Shown in pieces: positions 1 to 8,646 of a stretch of 64,000 nt of DNA. Under the pieces are notes generated by a model that had not been told where the DNA came from, ran no database searches, and saw only the letters and a list, made by a program, of their open reading frames with translations. A program made the position numbers and the translations under genes. Position 1 is the stretch's first letter. Every line of letters starts with the position of its first letter. Origin of the DNA: Corynebacterium casei LMG S-19264 (GTDB lineage Bacteria > Actinomycetota > Actinomycetes > Mycobacteriales > Mycobacteriaceae); the NCBI RefSeq assembly GCF_000550785.1, contig NZ_CP004350.1, positions 1,530,009 through 1,594,008 on the forward strand. Reading direction: 5' to 3'.

Positions 1-750
1 ACCAGGTCCGACGTGCACGACTGAGAGCTCCACATTATTGCCAGCTGCCTGCCCGTAAGCCTGGGCGAAGGAAGCGTCATCCATGTCAGCGTCGGTTCCG
101 GTGGTGACTAGCAGGACGCGTACTGGCGCATTGGTGTTCGCCGCCTGATCGGTTGCAGTATCGACCGCTGCCACGACTGCGGAGCGGGACTGCGGCGCAC
201 CGCCAGTGCCGAAAGCGGTGATGGTGTTGGCGGCATCCTCGCCGCTGCCAAAGCCCAGGTTGTCGCGGAAGCCCACGGTCACACCAGGGTTAAGCGGCGA
301 CGAGTAGTTCCACAGGGCGACGGATTGGCCATCGGCAGCTAGGGCCCGCGCGGTGTTGGCAAGAGCGCCGGTAACAGGCTCAAATTGCCCGGCTAGGCCG
401 TCGGAAGTATCCAGCAGGATCAGAGTGTCAGAAGCGGTGGCGGAAGGCGCAGCGGGCGCTTCAGACGGAGTCTCAGTCTCGGAAGTCTCAGGCGCCTCGG
501 ACGTTGCCTCAGCCTCGTTCTCTTCGGAAGTGACTTCCTCATAGGTGCGCTCTGTGGCGGCGTCGTCTTCTTGAGTCTCCGCGGGTGCCTCAGAAGTAAT
601 GGCGGAATCAGCAGCGTTATCGACGTCGTCGCCGCCGCGGCTGAGAAGGAAGATGATAAGCGCAATTATGGCGACTACCACGGCAATGGCCACAGCAATG
701 ACCCAGCCTGCGACCTTGTAATTGTCTTTTCCGTTTGAGTGCCGAGCCAT
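1..750 (-). CDS. Membrane-anchored VWA-domain protein, C-terminus outside the window
   Basis: The frame opens at an ATG (MARHSNGKDN) and runs off the left edge after 250 codons, so the C-terminus is missing. Residues 12-37 are one membrane segment (VAGWVIAVAIAVVVAIIALI). A Ser/Glu/Thr/Ala-rich linker follows to about residue 108. From there the sequence reads like a von Willebrand factor A fold, with a MIDAS-like start LLDTSDGL and a later VRVLLVTTGTDADMDDASF. The MIDAS is imperfect because the last Ser of DxSxS is Gly. Topology suggests a short cytoplasmic N-terminus and an extracytoplasmic domain. It is 35 bases downstream of the preceding same-strand gene, with GAAAGG before the ATG, so it is probably the last gene of a helicase-led operon. 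The ligand is unknown. Confidence 0.75.
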   Translation of the reverse strand, partial: MARHSNGKDNYKVAGWVIAVAIAVVVAIIALIIFLLSRGGDDVDNAADSAITSEAPAETQEDDAATERTYEEVTSEENEAEATSEAPETSETETPSEAPAAPSATASDTLILLDTSDGLAGQFEPVTGALANTARALAADGQSVALWNYSSPLNPGVTVGFRDNLGFGSGEDAANTITAFGTGGAPQSRSAVVAAVDTATDQAANTNAPVRVLLVTTGTDADMDDASFAQAYGQAAGNNVELSVVHVGPG

Positions 751-785
751 TCTGCAGTGCCTTTCATTTCCTACGCCACAGTATT

Positions 786-1646
786 TCAGGAGTTCAGATT
801 AGCGCGTTTAGCTTCCTCAATGAGTACGACAAGCCGACTGCGCAGTGGCTTTGCGCGCGCGGCCAAGTTTCGTTGCCGGCGCACATACTCTGCCTTGCCA
901 TCCGGCGTCTCGATGGCCACCACGGAAAACCCTAGCTTACGACAGTCATAGGGGCTAGCCTCCATGTCTAAAATACGAGCGTCGACGGCTAGTTCGAGGG
1001 TGTTGAGGAAGAGCTCACCGGGCACCAGCGGCCCCATTTTCCAGGCCCATTTGTACAGGTCCATCGTCGCATGTACGCAACCGGCCTGTTCAGTATGGAC
1101 TTGGTCTTTGCGCTCCAGCACAGTCAGGTTCAAAGGACGCGCAGGGGGAGTAAAGAACCGGAAGGCATCATAGTGTGAGCAGCGGATACGGTGGGTTTCC
1201 ACGACTTCATCGGTGCCAGTTTGTCCGAGTCTGAGCGGCAAGTCATGGCGGGATTCTTCAGATTTATACAGCATCGCCCACTCGTGCAGCCCGAAACATT
1301 CAAAGCGCGAAGGGTTGGCTTCAGAGTTAATCAGCAACCGTTGGATATGCTCCATCGATTCACCGCGCCGTGCCCAAAAGGCAGAGAGGTCAAGGGCAAC
1401 AACGTCGCCGTCGGTTGCATAGTCGCGCCAGGTCGTGTGGGGTGCGGAGGGAGCGTCGGCAAGCGAAGTGCCCACCCCGGGGTGCCACTGCCGCAGGTGC
1501 TTGGGCCGGACCGGGTAGTAGTTGAATAAAAAATCGAAGATGGGATGCTTCGTGCCGGGGTGCCGGTAGGTGGCCAGCAACTCATCCGCGCGGGTTTCGT
1601 GCGCAGCCATTCGCGCACGCCATTCGGAAGGGTCGAGGACATCCAT
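786..1646 (-). CDS. Conserved actinobacterial protein of unknown function (3-methyladenine glycosylase-like annotation)
   Basis: A 286-residue soluble protein rich in Trp, His and aromatic residues (YHPGTKHPIFDFLFNYYPVRP near the N-terminus, MDLYKWAWKMGP near residue 195). I recall homologues in Corynebacterium and relatives being labelled 3-methyladenine DNA glycosylase. I cannot see the helix-hairpin-helix and catalytic Asp pattern of the AlkA class, so that name is unproven. No signal peptide or membrane segment is visible. It starts 2 bases after the helicase stop, so the two genes are almost certainly translated from one message. Confidence 0.7.
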   Translation of the reverse strand: MDVLDPSEWRARMAAHETRADELLATYRHPGTKHPIFDFLFNYYPVRPKHLRQWHPGVGTSLADAPSAPHTTWRDYATDGDVVALDLSAFWARRGESMEHIQRLLINSEANPSRFECFGLHEWAMLYKSEESRHDLPLRLGQTGTDEVVETHRIRCSHYDAFRFFTPPARPLNLTVLERKDQVHTEQAGCVHATMDLYKWAWKMGPLVPGELFLNTLELAVDARILDMEASPYDCRKLGFSVVAIETPDGKAEYVRRQRNLAARAKPLRSRLVVLIEEAKRANLNS

Positions 1647-1648
1647 TT

Positions 1649-3070
1649 CTACCAGCTGCGTCGCCTCGAGTTGTTACTGCGGGAAGGCTTATTGCTTGAC
1701 GATGCCCCTCCGCCCGCCTTCGAGCCCTTTCCTCGCGGGGTATTGCCGCGCTTGCCGGAGAGTGTTGCACCGCCGCGGGAAGAACCGCCACGCGAAGCGC
1801 CGCCTCGGCCTCCGCCGCTGCGGGGTTTTGCAGCCTTGGGCTTGGAAGACTTCTTCTGCTGTTGCTGGCCTGGCTCCGGCAGTGCCACGCCGGTGGGAGC
1901 CTGCGCGCCCGTAATCGCGGCGAGGGTGCGGTTGTGGGCTGGGCTGGCGTCATTGGTCAGATCGATGCTTTGGGCATCCACGCCGGCCTTGGCGATGAGC
2001 TTGTCCACCTCGTCGCGCTGGGCGTCCATGACCAAGGTGACCACGGTACCTGCCTCGCCTGCGCGGGCGGTGCGGCCGGCGCGGTGCAAATATGCTTTGT
2101 GCTCTGCTGGTGGGTCTACGTGAACAACCAGAGAGACGTCGTGGACGTCGATGCCGCGCGCGGCAATATCGGTGGCGACTAGAACGGAGACGCTGCCGTC
2201 AGCAAAGCCTTGCAGGGTAGTGGTACGGGTGTTTTGGCCCTTGTCGCCATGCAAGCCCATCGCTGGGATGCCGGCGCGGCGCAGCTTCTTTGCCTGGCGG
2301 TCGACGCCGTGCTTGGTGCGCATGAACATGATGGTCTTGCCATCGCGTGCGCCAATGCGCGTGACAACCTTGTTGCGGTCATCGCGCTCACCGACGAAAA
2401 ACAGGTAGTGCTTCATAGTGTCCACGGCGGCCTGAACTGGCGCGGTCGAGTGCGTGATTGGATCGTGCATGAAGCGGTTGACCAGCTTGTTTACGTCTCC
2501 ATCAAGCGTGGCGGAAAACAGCAGACGCTGGCCATCGTTGGGGGTGAGATCCAGAAGCTTCTTCACTTGTGGCAAAAAGCCCATGTCAGCCATCTGATCC
2601 GCCTCATCAAGGGCGGTGAGCGAAACATCAGCCAAGGAAAGCTTGCGCTGATTCACTAGATCCTGGGCACGGCCCGGGGTGGCCACCAGAATGTCCACTG
2701 GACGAGCAAGCTTGCGGATGTGGTTGTTGATGTTGACACCACCAACCACAGAAAGAACGCGTAGGCCCATCGCATTAGCGGGCTCATCCAGGCGTTCCTG
2801 GATTTGAATAGCTAGCTCGCGGGTTGGCGCCAGCACCAAGCCGCGGGGGCGGCCTGGCTTGGAGGCGCCGGAGCTGGCGAGCCGGGAGATCATCGGCAAG
2901 CCAAATGTGAAGGTCTTACCGGAACCTGTGGGGCCGCGGCCGAGGATGTCCTTTCCGGCGAGAGCATCAGGAATCGCCGCCTCCTGGATAGGAAACGGCG
3001 AGGTGATGCCCTGCTTAGCTAGGACAGAAATAATGGGGCGGGGCAAGCCAAGATCGGCAAAAGTAGTCAT
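1649..3070 (-). CDS. DEAD-box ATP-dependent RNA helicase
   Basis: A 473-residue superfamily II helicase that unwinds RNA using ATP in the cytoplasm. The motifs appear in order: Walker A GPTGSGKT (about residue 45), PTRELAIQI (Ia), TPGRAQDL (Ib), DEADQMADMGF (II), SATLDG (III) and HRAGRTARAG (VI). After about residue 395 comes a basic Gly/Arg/Ser-rich tail with several RGG-like units, typical of RhlE/CsdA-like helicases that bind RNA non-specifically. It follows gnd by 35 bases on the same strand and is followed almost directly by a conserved gene. The substrate (ribosome assembly or mRNA decay) cannot be told from the sequence. Confidence 0.93.
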   Translation of the reverse strand: MTTFADLGLPRPIISVLAKQGITSPFPIQEAAIPDALAGKDILGRGPTGSGKTFTFGLPMISRLASSGASKPGRPRGLVLAPTRELAIQIQERLDEPANAMGLRVLSVVGGVNINNHIRKLARPVDILVATPGRAQDLVNQRKLSLADVSLTALDEADQMADMGFLPQVKKLLDLTPNDGQRLLFSATLDGDVNKLVNRFMHDPITHSTAPVQAAVDTMKHYLFFVGERDDRNKVVTRIGARDGKTIMFMRTKHGVDRQAKKLRRAGIPAMGLHGDKGQNTRTTTLQGFADGSVSVLVATDIAARGIDVHDVSLVVHVDPPAEHKAYLHRAGRTARAGEAGTVVTLVMDAQRDEVDKLIAKAGVDAQSIDLTNDASPAHNRTLAAITGAQAPTGVALPEPGQQQQKKSSKPKAAKPRSGGGRGGASRGGSSRGGATLSGKRGNTPRGKGSKAGGGASSSNKPSRSNNSRRRSW

Positions 3071-3105
3071 TGCCTCTCAGCTTAGCCGCCGCGCCACAGC
3101 GGAAG

Positions 3106-4566
3106 TTAATCCATCTTGGTAATGGAGCGGTCATCGGACCACTCGATGTGATAGGTGCCTTCCTTATCCATACGCTTGAAGGTGTGTGCACCGAAGTAGT
3201 CACGCTGACCCTGAACCAATGCCGCTGGCAGGCGGGATGCGCGCAGGGAGTCGTAGTAGGAGAGTGAAGACGCAAAGACTGGTGCTGGCAGACCCAGCTG
3301 GGTTGCGGCGATGACCACGCGTCGCCATGGATCGATGAGGTCGGACAACTCACCCTTGAAGTAAGGATCCAAAATCAGTGCTGGCAACGCTGGGTTAGTG
3401 TCATATGCCTCGCGGATGCGATCCAGGAACTTTGCGCGGATGATGCAGCCGCCGCGCCAGATGGTGGCCAAGTCGCGTGGGTCAACGTCCCAGTTGTGCT
3501 CATCGGAGCCAGCCTTGATCAGGTCGAAGCCCTGGGAGTATGCAATCAGCTTGGAGGCGTAGAGCGCACGGCGAACGTCCTCGATGAAGTCCTCGCGGCT
3601 GGTGCCCAGGCCCTCGAGATCAACAGCGGTACCAGCTGGCAGCTCGCCTTCCTGCGCAGCGGTGCGCTGGTCAGCGGAAGAGGACAGTGCACGTGCAAAG
3701 ACAGCTTCTGCGATAGCGGTGATTGGGATGCCGAACTCGAGGCCGCCGATAGCGGTCCAGCGGCCGGTGCCCTTTTGGCCGGCGGCGTCCACGATGACAT
3801 CGACAAGTGGTTTGCCAGTGTCCGGATCGGTGGTGGCCAGGACCTCAGCGGTGATTTCGATGAGGTAGGAATCCAGGTCGCCGGAGTTCCATTCCTTGAA
3901 CACCTCAGCAATTTCAGCTGGCTCCATGCCAGCGCCGTAGCGCAGCAGCTGGTAAGCCTCTCCGATGACCTGCATGTCAGCGTACTCAATGCCGTTGTGG
4001 ACCATCTTCACAAAGTGGCCGGCGCCATCAGGACCGATGTGGGTCACACAAGGAACGCCATCAACCACAGCAGCGATGGACTCCAGGATTGGGCCCAAGG
4101 TCTTCCAGGACTCGGCCGGGCCACCAGGCATGATGGAAGGACCGTTCAGCGCGCCCTCTTCGCCGCCAGAGATGCCAGCGCCGACGAAGTGGCGGTTGCG
4201 CTCCGCCATTTCCTTCTCACGGCGGATGGTGTCGGTGTACAAGGCGTTGCCGCCGTCAATGATGATGTCACCATCATCCATAGCGTCAGCCAGCTGGTTG
4301 ATCACGGCATCCGTCGCGGGACCAGCCTGGACCATGATGATGGCCTTGCGTGGGCGCTCCAGGGAAGCGACGAAGTCCTCAACGGTTTCGGAAGGGATGA
4401 AATTGCCTTCGGAACCGTGATCTTCAATCAGCGCGCGGGTGCGCTCAGGGCTGCGGTTATACACGGCGACGGTGTTGCCATTTCGGGCAAAGTTACGGGC
4501 TAAGTTGCTTCCCATAACTGCCAATCCGACAACACCAATGTGGGCACGATCAGTAGTTTCACTCAT
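3106..4566 (-). CDS. gnd: 6-phosphogluconate dehydrogenase, decarboxylating
   Basis: Converts 6-phosphogluconate and NADP to ribulose 5-phosphate, CO2 and NADPH in the oxidative pentose phosphate pathway. The 486-residue protein has the N-terminal Rossmann motif GVVGLAVMGSNLARN, IIDGGNALYTDT, the substrate loop GISGGEEGALNGPSIMPGG and the catalytic KMVHNGIEYADMQ. Two in-frame starts lie upstream (4575 and 4584). The ATG at 4566 is chosen because TAAAAT (minus strand, 4574-4579) ends 7 bases before it and no Shine-Dalgarno is present, so the transcript is probably leaderless. It shares an 82-bp divergent promoter region with the thioesterase gene. Confidence 0.97.
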   Translation of the reverse strand: MSETTDRAHIGVVGLAVMGSNLARNFARNGNTVAVYNRSPERTRALIEDHGSEGNFIPSETVEDFVASLERPRKAIIMVQAGPATDAVINQLADAMDDGDIIIDGGNALYTDTIRREKEMAERNRHFVGAGISGGEEGALNGPSIMPGGPAESWKTLGPILESIAAVVDGVPCVTHIGPDGAGHFVKMVHNGIEYADMQVIGEAYQLLRYGAGMEPAEIAEVFKEWNSGDLDSYLIEITAEVLATTDPDTGKPLVDVIVDAAGQKGTGRWTAIGGLEFGIPITAIAEAVFARALSSSADQRTAAQEGELPAGTAVDLEGLGTSREDFIEDVRRALYASKLIAYSQGFDLIKAGSDEHNWDVDPRDLATIWRGGCIIRAKFLDRIREAYDTNPALPALILDPYFKGELSDLIDPWRRVVIAATQLGLPAPVFASSLSYYDSLRASRLPAALVQGQRDYFGAHTFKRMDKEGTYHIEWSDDRSITKMD

Positions 4567-4648
4567 ACCCGACATTTTACGCACACTGCTGACTCGCGTG
4601 CCGCCAAGTGGTTACAAGCACACCGAGTGGTGCCTAAGATGAATACCT
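4567..4648. promoter_or_regulatory. Divergent leaderless promoter pair (gnd / thioesterase)
   Basis: Within 82 bp there are two −10-like boxes facing away from each other. TAAAAT lies on the minus strand at 4574-4579, 7 bases before the gnd ATG. TAAGAT lies on the plus strand at 4635-4640, 8 bases before the thioesterase ATG. Neither gene has a Shine-Dalgarno in this space. Inference: both transcripts start at or next to the start codon. Confidence 0.6.
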
Positions 4649-5116
4649 ATGAACCCACCGAATCACAGCGGGGAGATCCGCAAAAAGTTGGATGAGCTGC
4701 TAAAAATCGCGCACAAGCGTCCTCTGAATCAGCCCGAGTTGGCGTTGCTTAATGAGAATGCAATTGGTTTTGATGCAACACTTGGCCTTCGCTATACGCA
4801 TATAACTCGCGGCGAGGTGCGCGCCATGGTCCGCGTGACCCCGTCGTTGCTGCAACCGTGGGGCTTGGTTAACGGCGGCGTGTATTGCTCGATCGCGGAA
4901 TCAGTGGGTTCCATCGCGGGTGTTGTCCAAGCCGGCGAGGTTGTCGTGGGCGTCAACAACAACACCGACTTCATCAAGTCAGTGACCAACGGCATCATTG
5001 AAGCGCATGCCACGCCAATTCAGACGGGTCGGCGCAGCCAGATTTGGAACATTGAACTACGCCACGAGGGCAAGCTTGTAGCCTTGTCCAAGCTGCGCAC
5101 GATGACGCTTGGCTAA
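4649..5116 (+). CDS. PaaI-type hotdog-fold thioesterase
   Basis: A 155-residue protein with a single hotdog domain. The PaaI-like core is seen in RVTPSLLQPWGLVNGGVYCSI (residues 59-79, shown in part), with the helix-start Asn-Gly-Gly typical of the family, followed by a NNNTDFIKS strand and TGRRSQIWNIEL. Family members hydrolyse acyl- or aryl-CoA thioesters. The substrate is not evident here. No signal peptide is present. The message is probably leaderless (TAAGAT ends 8 bases upstream). Divergent transcription from gnd does not point to a pathway. Confidence 0.85.
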   Translation: MNPPNHSGEIRKKLDELLKIAHKRPLNQPELALLNENAIGFDATLGLRYTHITRGEVRAMVRVTPSLLQPWGLVNGGVYCSIAESVGSIAGVVQAGEVVVGVNNNTDFIKSVTNGIIEAHATPIQTGRRSQIWNIELRHEGKLVALSKLRTMTLG

Positions 5117-5163
5117 GCACAGCTTGCCGATGTTCCATCGAAACATGGGTTGCCGGATACGAA

Positions 5164-5220
5164 TTGGTTGTAGAAGGCGAACCTTCGGTTGTGGGAAAAC
5201 TCTTGAGTTTCCTACAACCA
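5164..5220. terminator. Convergent hairpin between thioesterase and corA
   Basis: TGGTTGTAG at 5164-5172 is complementary to CTACAACCA at 5212-5220. The space between them contains a tight GAAGG-CGAA-CCTTC tetraloop hairpin. The right arm overlaps the corA stop codon. It lies between convergent genes and could stop transcription from both sides, but there is no clear T-run. Confidence 0.4.
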
Positions 5221-6285
5221 GTTGTTTTTGCGGAACCACCAGAAGATGGCGCCGACGGTGATGACCATGAATGCAATGGAAATGTAGTAGCCGTATTCCA
5301 AGTGCAGCTCGGGCATGTTGTCGAAGTTCATGCCGTAAATACCCGCGATGAGCGTGGGCACGGCAGCCATGCCAACCACGGCTGAGATGGTGCGCATGTC
5401 GGTGTTTTGCTGCATGGAGACTTTGGCCACGGAGACATCGAGAAGTGAAGAAAGGCGTTCATCGAAGCTTTGGATGTGGTCTTTGACCACTGATTGGTGG
5501 TCGTTGACATCGCGGAGGTAGGAGCGGATTTGCTTGTCGATGAGGTCCTTGTTGTTTTCAACCAGCGACTTCAAGGCAGCAGACAGCGGCTCAATAGCGT
5601 GCTTCATCTCTAGAATCTCGCGCTTATAGAGGTAGATGCGGTTGACGTCGAACTTCACGCCGGGCTCGAAGACTTCTTCTTCAATTTCATCGACCTCGAC
5701 TGCTAGCAGCGCGGAAATCTCTGAGTAGCGGTCCACCAACATATCCAGAATCTTCCAGACCATAGCAACGGGGCCGATTTCCACAAGCGACTGCTCATCA
5801 GCGACGGTGTACGCCAAGTTGGGTAGCTTCGCCTTGTGGCAGACAGTGATGAGGAAGTTTTTGCCCATGAGCATCTGCACCTCACCCGTGGAGATGACGT
5901 CACGGCGGTCCGTCACCTCATCGGAGTCGCGGTAGTTTACTGAGCGTGCGACCACGAAAAGCTGATCGTCATAGCGCTCCAGCTTGGGGCGCTGGTGCGC
6001 CAAGACGGCGTCTTCAACAATCAGTTCGTGGATGCCGAATTGCTCAGCGACGCGCGTCATCTGGTGCTCAACGGGCTCAACAAGGCCGACCCAGACGAAG
6101 CCACGGCCGTATTCTTCAACGGCTTCCAGCGCTGAGTTAACCGTGTATTCGCCGGGCAATGCTTCACCGTCGACAAAGACGCGGCAGTGTTCGATCGCGC
6201 GCTCAACGGGCACGTTCATCTTGGACTGTGAAGGAGGCTCAACCTTTGGCTTGCGCGGCCTAAACGGCGACGGTACAGCGGGCAT
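5212..6285 (-). CDS. corA: CorA-family magnesium/cobalt transporter
   Basis: A 357-residue inner-membrane channel for Mg2+ and related divalent cations. The long cytoplasmic N-terminal part is rich in charged helices. Two C-terminal membrane segments flank the signature YGMNF (in the loop region near residue 327), and the protein ends in the basic RKNNWL. An open frame continues upstream to 6405, but that would overlap the start of the divergent methyltransferase gene. The ATG at 6285 has a perfect AGGAGG six bases upstream on the minus strand, so it is taken as the start. Confidence 0.93.
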   Translation of the reverse strand: MPAVPSPFRPRKPKVEPPSQSKMNVPVERAIEHCRVFVDGEALPGEYTVNSALEAVEEYGRGFVWVGLVEPVEHQMTRVAEQFGIHELIVEDAVLAHQRPKLERYDDQLFVVARSVNYRDSDEVTDRRDVISTGEVQMLMGKNFLITVCHKAKLPNLAYTVADEQSLVEIGPVAMVWKILDMLVDRYSEISALLAVEVDEIEEEVFEPGVKFDVNRIYLYKREILEMKHAIEPLSAALKSLVENNKDLIDKQIRSYLRDVNDHQSVVKDHIQSFDERLSSLLDVSVAKVSMQQNTDMRTISAVVGMAAVPTLIAGIYGMNFDNMPELHLEYGYYISIAFMVITVGAIFWWFRKNNWL

Positions 6286-6382
6286 ATCAGCCTCCTTTTC
6301 CCAGTGGTTGCGGCGGGGATGTTCCCCGTCATCGTGACGGTTAGGAATCATACCCGCAACCAGAGCACCTATACTCATTGTC

Positions 6383-6985
6383 ATGGCAACCTGGAAAGAA
6401 ATCACGGAAGCAGATCCTTCCCACTCCCATAACTACGCCCGCCGCTGGAAAGTCTTGGAAGCAGAAGGAAAAGACATTCACGGCGAGGCTCGCACTGCAG
6501 ACGCCATGCTGGAGCGCGGGTCCAAGGTATTAGACGCTGGCTGTGGTACCGGCCGTGTCGGTGGATATTTGGCGCGGCAAGGCCACAATGTGCTGGGCAT
6601 GGATATTGACCCAATCTTGATTGATTATGCGCGCGAAGAACACCCCGATGTGCGCTGGGAAGTGGGGGACCTCACGAACGATGAGATCCCGGACAACGGC
6701 TTCGATCTAGCTATCTCCGCCGGCAATGTCATGGGCTTTCTCGCCCAAGACGGCCGCGAAGCAGCGCTGCGCAATATCTTCAACGCACTTGAGCCCGGCG
6801 GCCGCTTCGTCGTCGGTTTCGGCGAAGGCCGTGGCTGGAGCTTTGATGAATTCCTCGCACTCGTAGAAAAGGTCGGTTTCCGCATCGACTTCAAGTTCTC
6901 ATCGTGGGACATGAATACCTTTAGCGCGAACTCGACTTTCTTGGTGGCGGTACTGTCACGCCCGGGTAGCTCGCTCCTGGGTTAA
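6383..6985 (+). CDS. Class I SAM-dependent methyltransferase
   Basis: A 200-residue soluble enzyme with a complete SAM-binding core: motif I VLDAGCGTGRVGGYLA at about residue 50, the acidic end of strand 2 in GMDIDPILIDYA, and motif II-like GDLTNDEIPDNGFDLAIS. It resembles the methyltransferase 11/25 type. The methyl acceptor is unknown. TATACT at 6370-6375 ends 7 bases before the ATG and there is no Shine-Dalgarno, so it is probably leaderless. It is divergent from corA and followed by a strong terminator. Confidence 0.88.
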   Translation: MATWKEITEADPSHSHNYARRWKVLEAEGKDIHGEARTADAMLERGSKVLDAGCGTGRVGGYLARQGHNVLGMDIDPILIDYAREEHPDVRWEVGDLTNDEIPDNGFDLAISAGNVMGFLAQDGREAALRNIFNALEPGGRFVVGFGEGRGWSFDEFLALVEKVGFRIDFKFSSWDMNTFSANSTFLVAVLSRPGSSLLG

Positions 6986-6992
6986 GAACGCG

Positions 6993-7042
6993 AAAGCGCT
7001 CGCTGGCCCTCGAATGAACGAGGTGCTAGCGAGCGCTTTTTT
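6993..7042. terminator. Strong terminator between methyltransferase and ndh
   Basis: AAAGCGCTCGCT at 6993-7004 pairs with AGCGAGCGCTTT at 7028-7039, and further pairs extend into the loop. A T-run follows on the plus strand. The two flanking genes converge here, so it probably serves both. Confidence 0.85.
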
Positions 7043-7056
7043 CAACCAAAGAAGCT

Positions 7057-8412
7057 TTAATTGACTTCCTGCTTCTTGGATTCATTGATGATGTTGCGGG
7101 CGTAAGCCTGCTGCTTGGTGATCTCGATGTTGCCGCGGGAGCGGGTGAAACCGTTCTGGAACCAGTTGATGATGGTGACCAGGCGGTTGCGGAAACCGGT
7201 GACGTAGCTGACGTGCAGACCCAACCAAGCCAACCAGCCGATAAAGCCGGTGATCTCGGTCTTGCCCATCTTCACAACGGCGTAGCCGCGGGAGATGGTC
7301 GCCATGGTGCCCTTGTCAAAGTAATCGAATGCTTCGGTCTCATTAGCGGTGGACTCTTCATCGGTCTTTGCGGCGATGAGCTTGGCAGCGTGAGCGCCAC
7401 CCTGCATTGCAACCTGAGCCAGGCCAGGAAGGCGGTTAAGACCCATGAGGTCACCAATCGCGTAGACGTTGGAGTACTCGCCAACAGTCAGGTCTTCGTT
7501 GGTGGATACACGACCAGCGCGGTCGACCTCAACGCCAGCCTGCTCACCAACAAGGCGAGCCAGTGGGGAAGCAGCAACACCAGCGGACCAGATCTTGGTT
7601 GCACCGGTTAGCTCATGAACGGACTCGTCCTTCATGTTCTTGTAGGTGACAGCCTCTTCGGTCACGTCGGTAACCATTGCGTTCAGGCGAACGTCAACGC
7701 CGAGCTTCTCCAGAGCACGCTGGGACTTGCGGCCCAAGCGCTTACCGAATGGTGGCAGAACCTGAGGAGCACCATCAAGCAGGTAGATCTTTGCGGTCGC
7801 GGTGGAGTAGTTGGAGTAAGCATCAGTCAGAGTGCGGTTCGCCAACTCAGCAATCTGGCCGGTGAGCTCAACACCGGTTGGTCCAGCGCCCACGATGATG
7901 AAGGTCAACAGGCGCTCGCGCTCCTTAGGGTCATCGGTAAGCTCTGCCTTCTCGAAAGCACCGATGATGCGGGAACGCAGCTCCAAAGCGTCGTCCAAAG
8001 TCTTCATGCCTGGCGCGAACTCAGCGAAGTGGTCGTTGCCGAAGTAGGACTGGCCGGAGCCGGAAGCGACGATGAGGGAGTCATACTCGAAGACGCGGGT
8101 GAACTCATCATTCACTGCGGTCACGGTCTGAGCCTTGATATCAATGTCAGTTACTTCTGCGTTGACGAAGTTAGCGTTGTCCTGGTTGCGCAGCAGCTGA
8201 CGGGTGGAAGGGGCAATTTCGCCAGCGGAAATCATGCCGGTGGCCACCTGGTACAGCATTGGCTGGAACAAGTGGTGGTTCTTCATGTCGATCAAGGTGA
8301 CATCAACGTTGGCACCCTTGAGCTTGCGAGCAGCAGTCAGGCCACCGAGGCCAGCACCGATGATGACGACGTGGTGGCGGCCACCGTTTGGACGAAATGG
8401 AGCATCAGTCAT
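7057..8412 (-). CDS. ndh: Type II NADH:quinone dehydrogenase
   Basis: A 451-residue flavoprotein that oxidises NADH and reduces menaquinone at the inner membrane face without pumping protons. Two Rossmann motifs are visible: VVIIGAGLGGLTAARKL for FAD (residues 15-31) and FIIVGAGPTGVELTGQIAEL for NADH (about 170-189). The FAD-binding YAIGDL lies near residue 317. A hydrophobic amphipathic C-terminal stretch (FIGWLAWLGLHVSYV) fits the membrane-anchor helices of NDH-2. It stands alone between a terminator and a divergent gene. The 234 bp upstream hold AT-rich promoter-like sequence, but no operator was recognised. Confidence 0.95.
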   Translation of the reverse strand: MTDAPFRPNGGRHHVVIIGAGLGGLTAARKLKGANVDVTLIDMKNHHLFQPMLYQVATGMISAGEIAPSTRQLLRNQDNANFVNAEVTDIDIKAQTVTAVNDEFTRVFEYDSLIVASGSGQSYFGNDHFAEFAPGMKTLDDALELRSRIIGAFEKAELTDDPKERERLLTFIIVGAGPTGVELTGQIAELANRTLTDAYSNYSTATAKIYLLDGAPQVLPPFGKRLGRKSQRALEKLGVDVRLNAMVTDVTEEAVTYKNMKDESVHELTGATKIWSAGVAASPLARLVGEQAGVEVDRAGRVSTNEDLTVGEYSNVYAIGDLMGLNRLPGLAQVAMQGGAHAAKLIAAKTDEESTANETEAFDYFDKGTMATISRGYAVVKMGKTEITGFIGWLAWLGLHVSYVTGFRNRLVTIINWFQNGFTRSRGNIEITKQQAYARNIINESKKQEVN

Positions 8413-8646
8413 TGCGAAGGAGCACCCTTCCTGTAGTAATAAGTAATTTTTCGACGTAAGTAGTCTAGATCCGAAAAGGCTGAAAGACTAGTTACTAAAC
8501 ACTGTGGCCCACGTTTCGCGCGGCAAGCCTGATAAAGAAACGTGTATTTAATAACTAAGATCGAATCTCGGGTTAAACGATAGTTCTTCTATGAGGATCC
8601 CGCTGGGGGTTTCCCTCATTTTCCTTAAGGGTTAAGAAAGGCAGAA

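Noticed and set aside
3496..4503. Long open frame of 335 codons antisense to gnd
   Set aside because: It mirrors the codon bias of gnd on the other strand, has no ribosome-binding site and no family motif.
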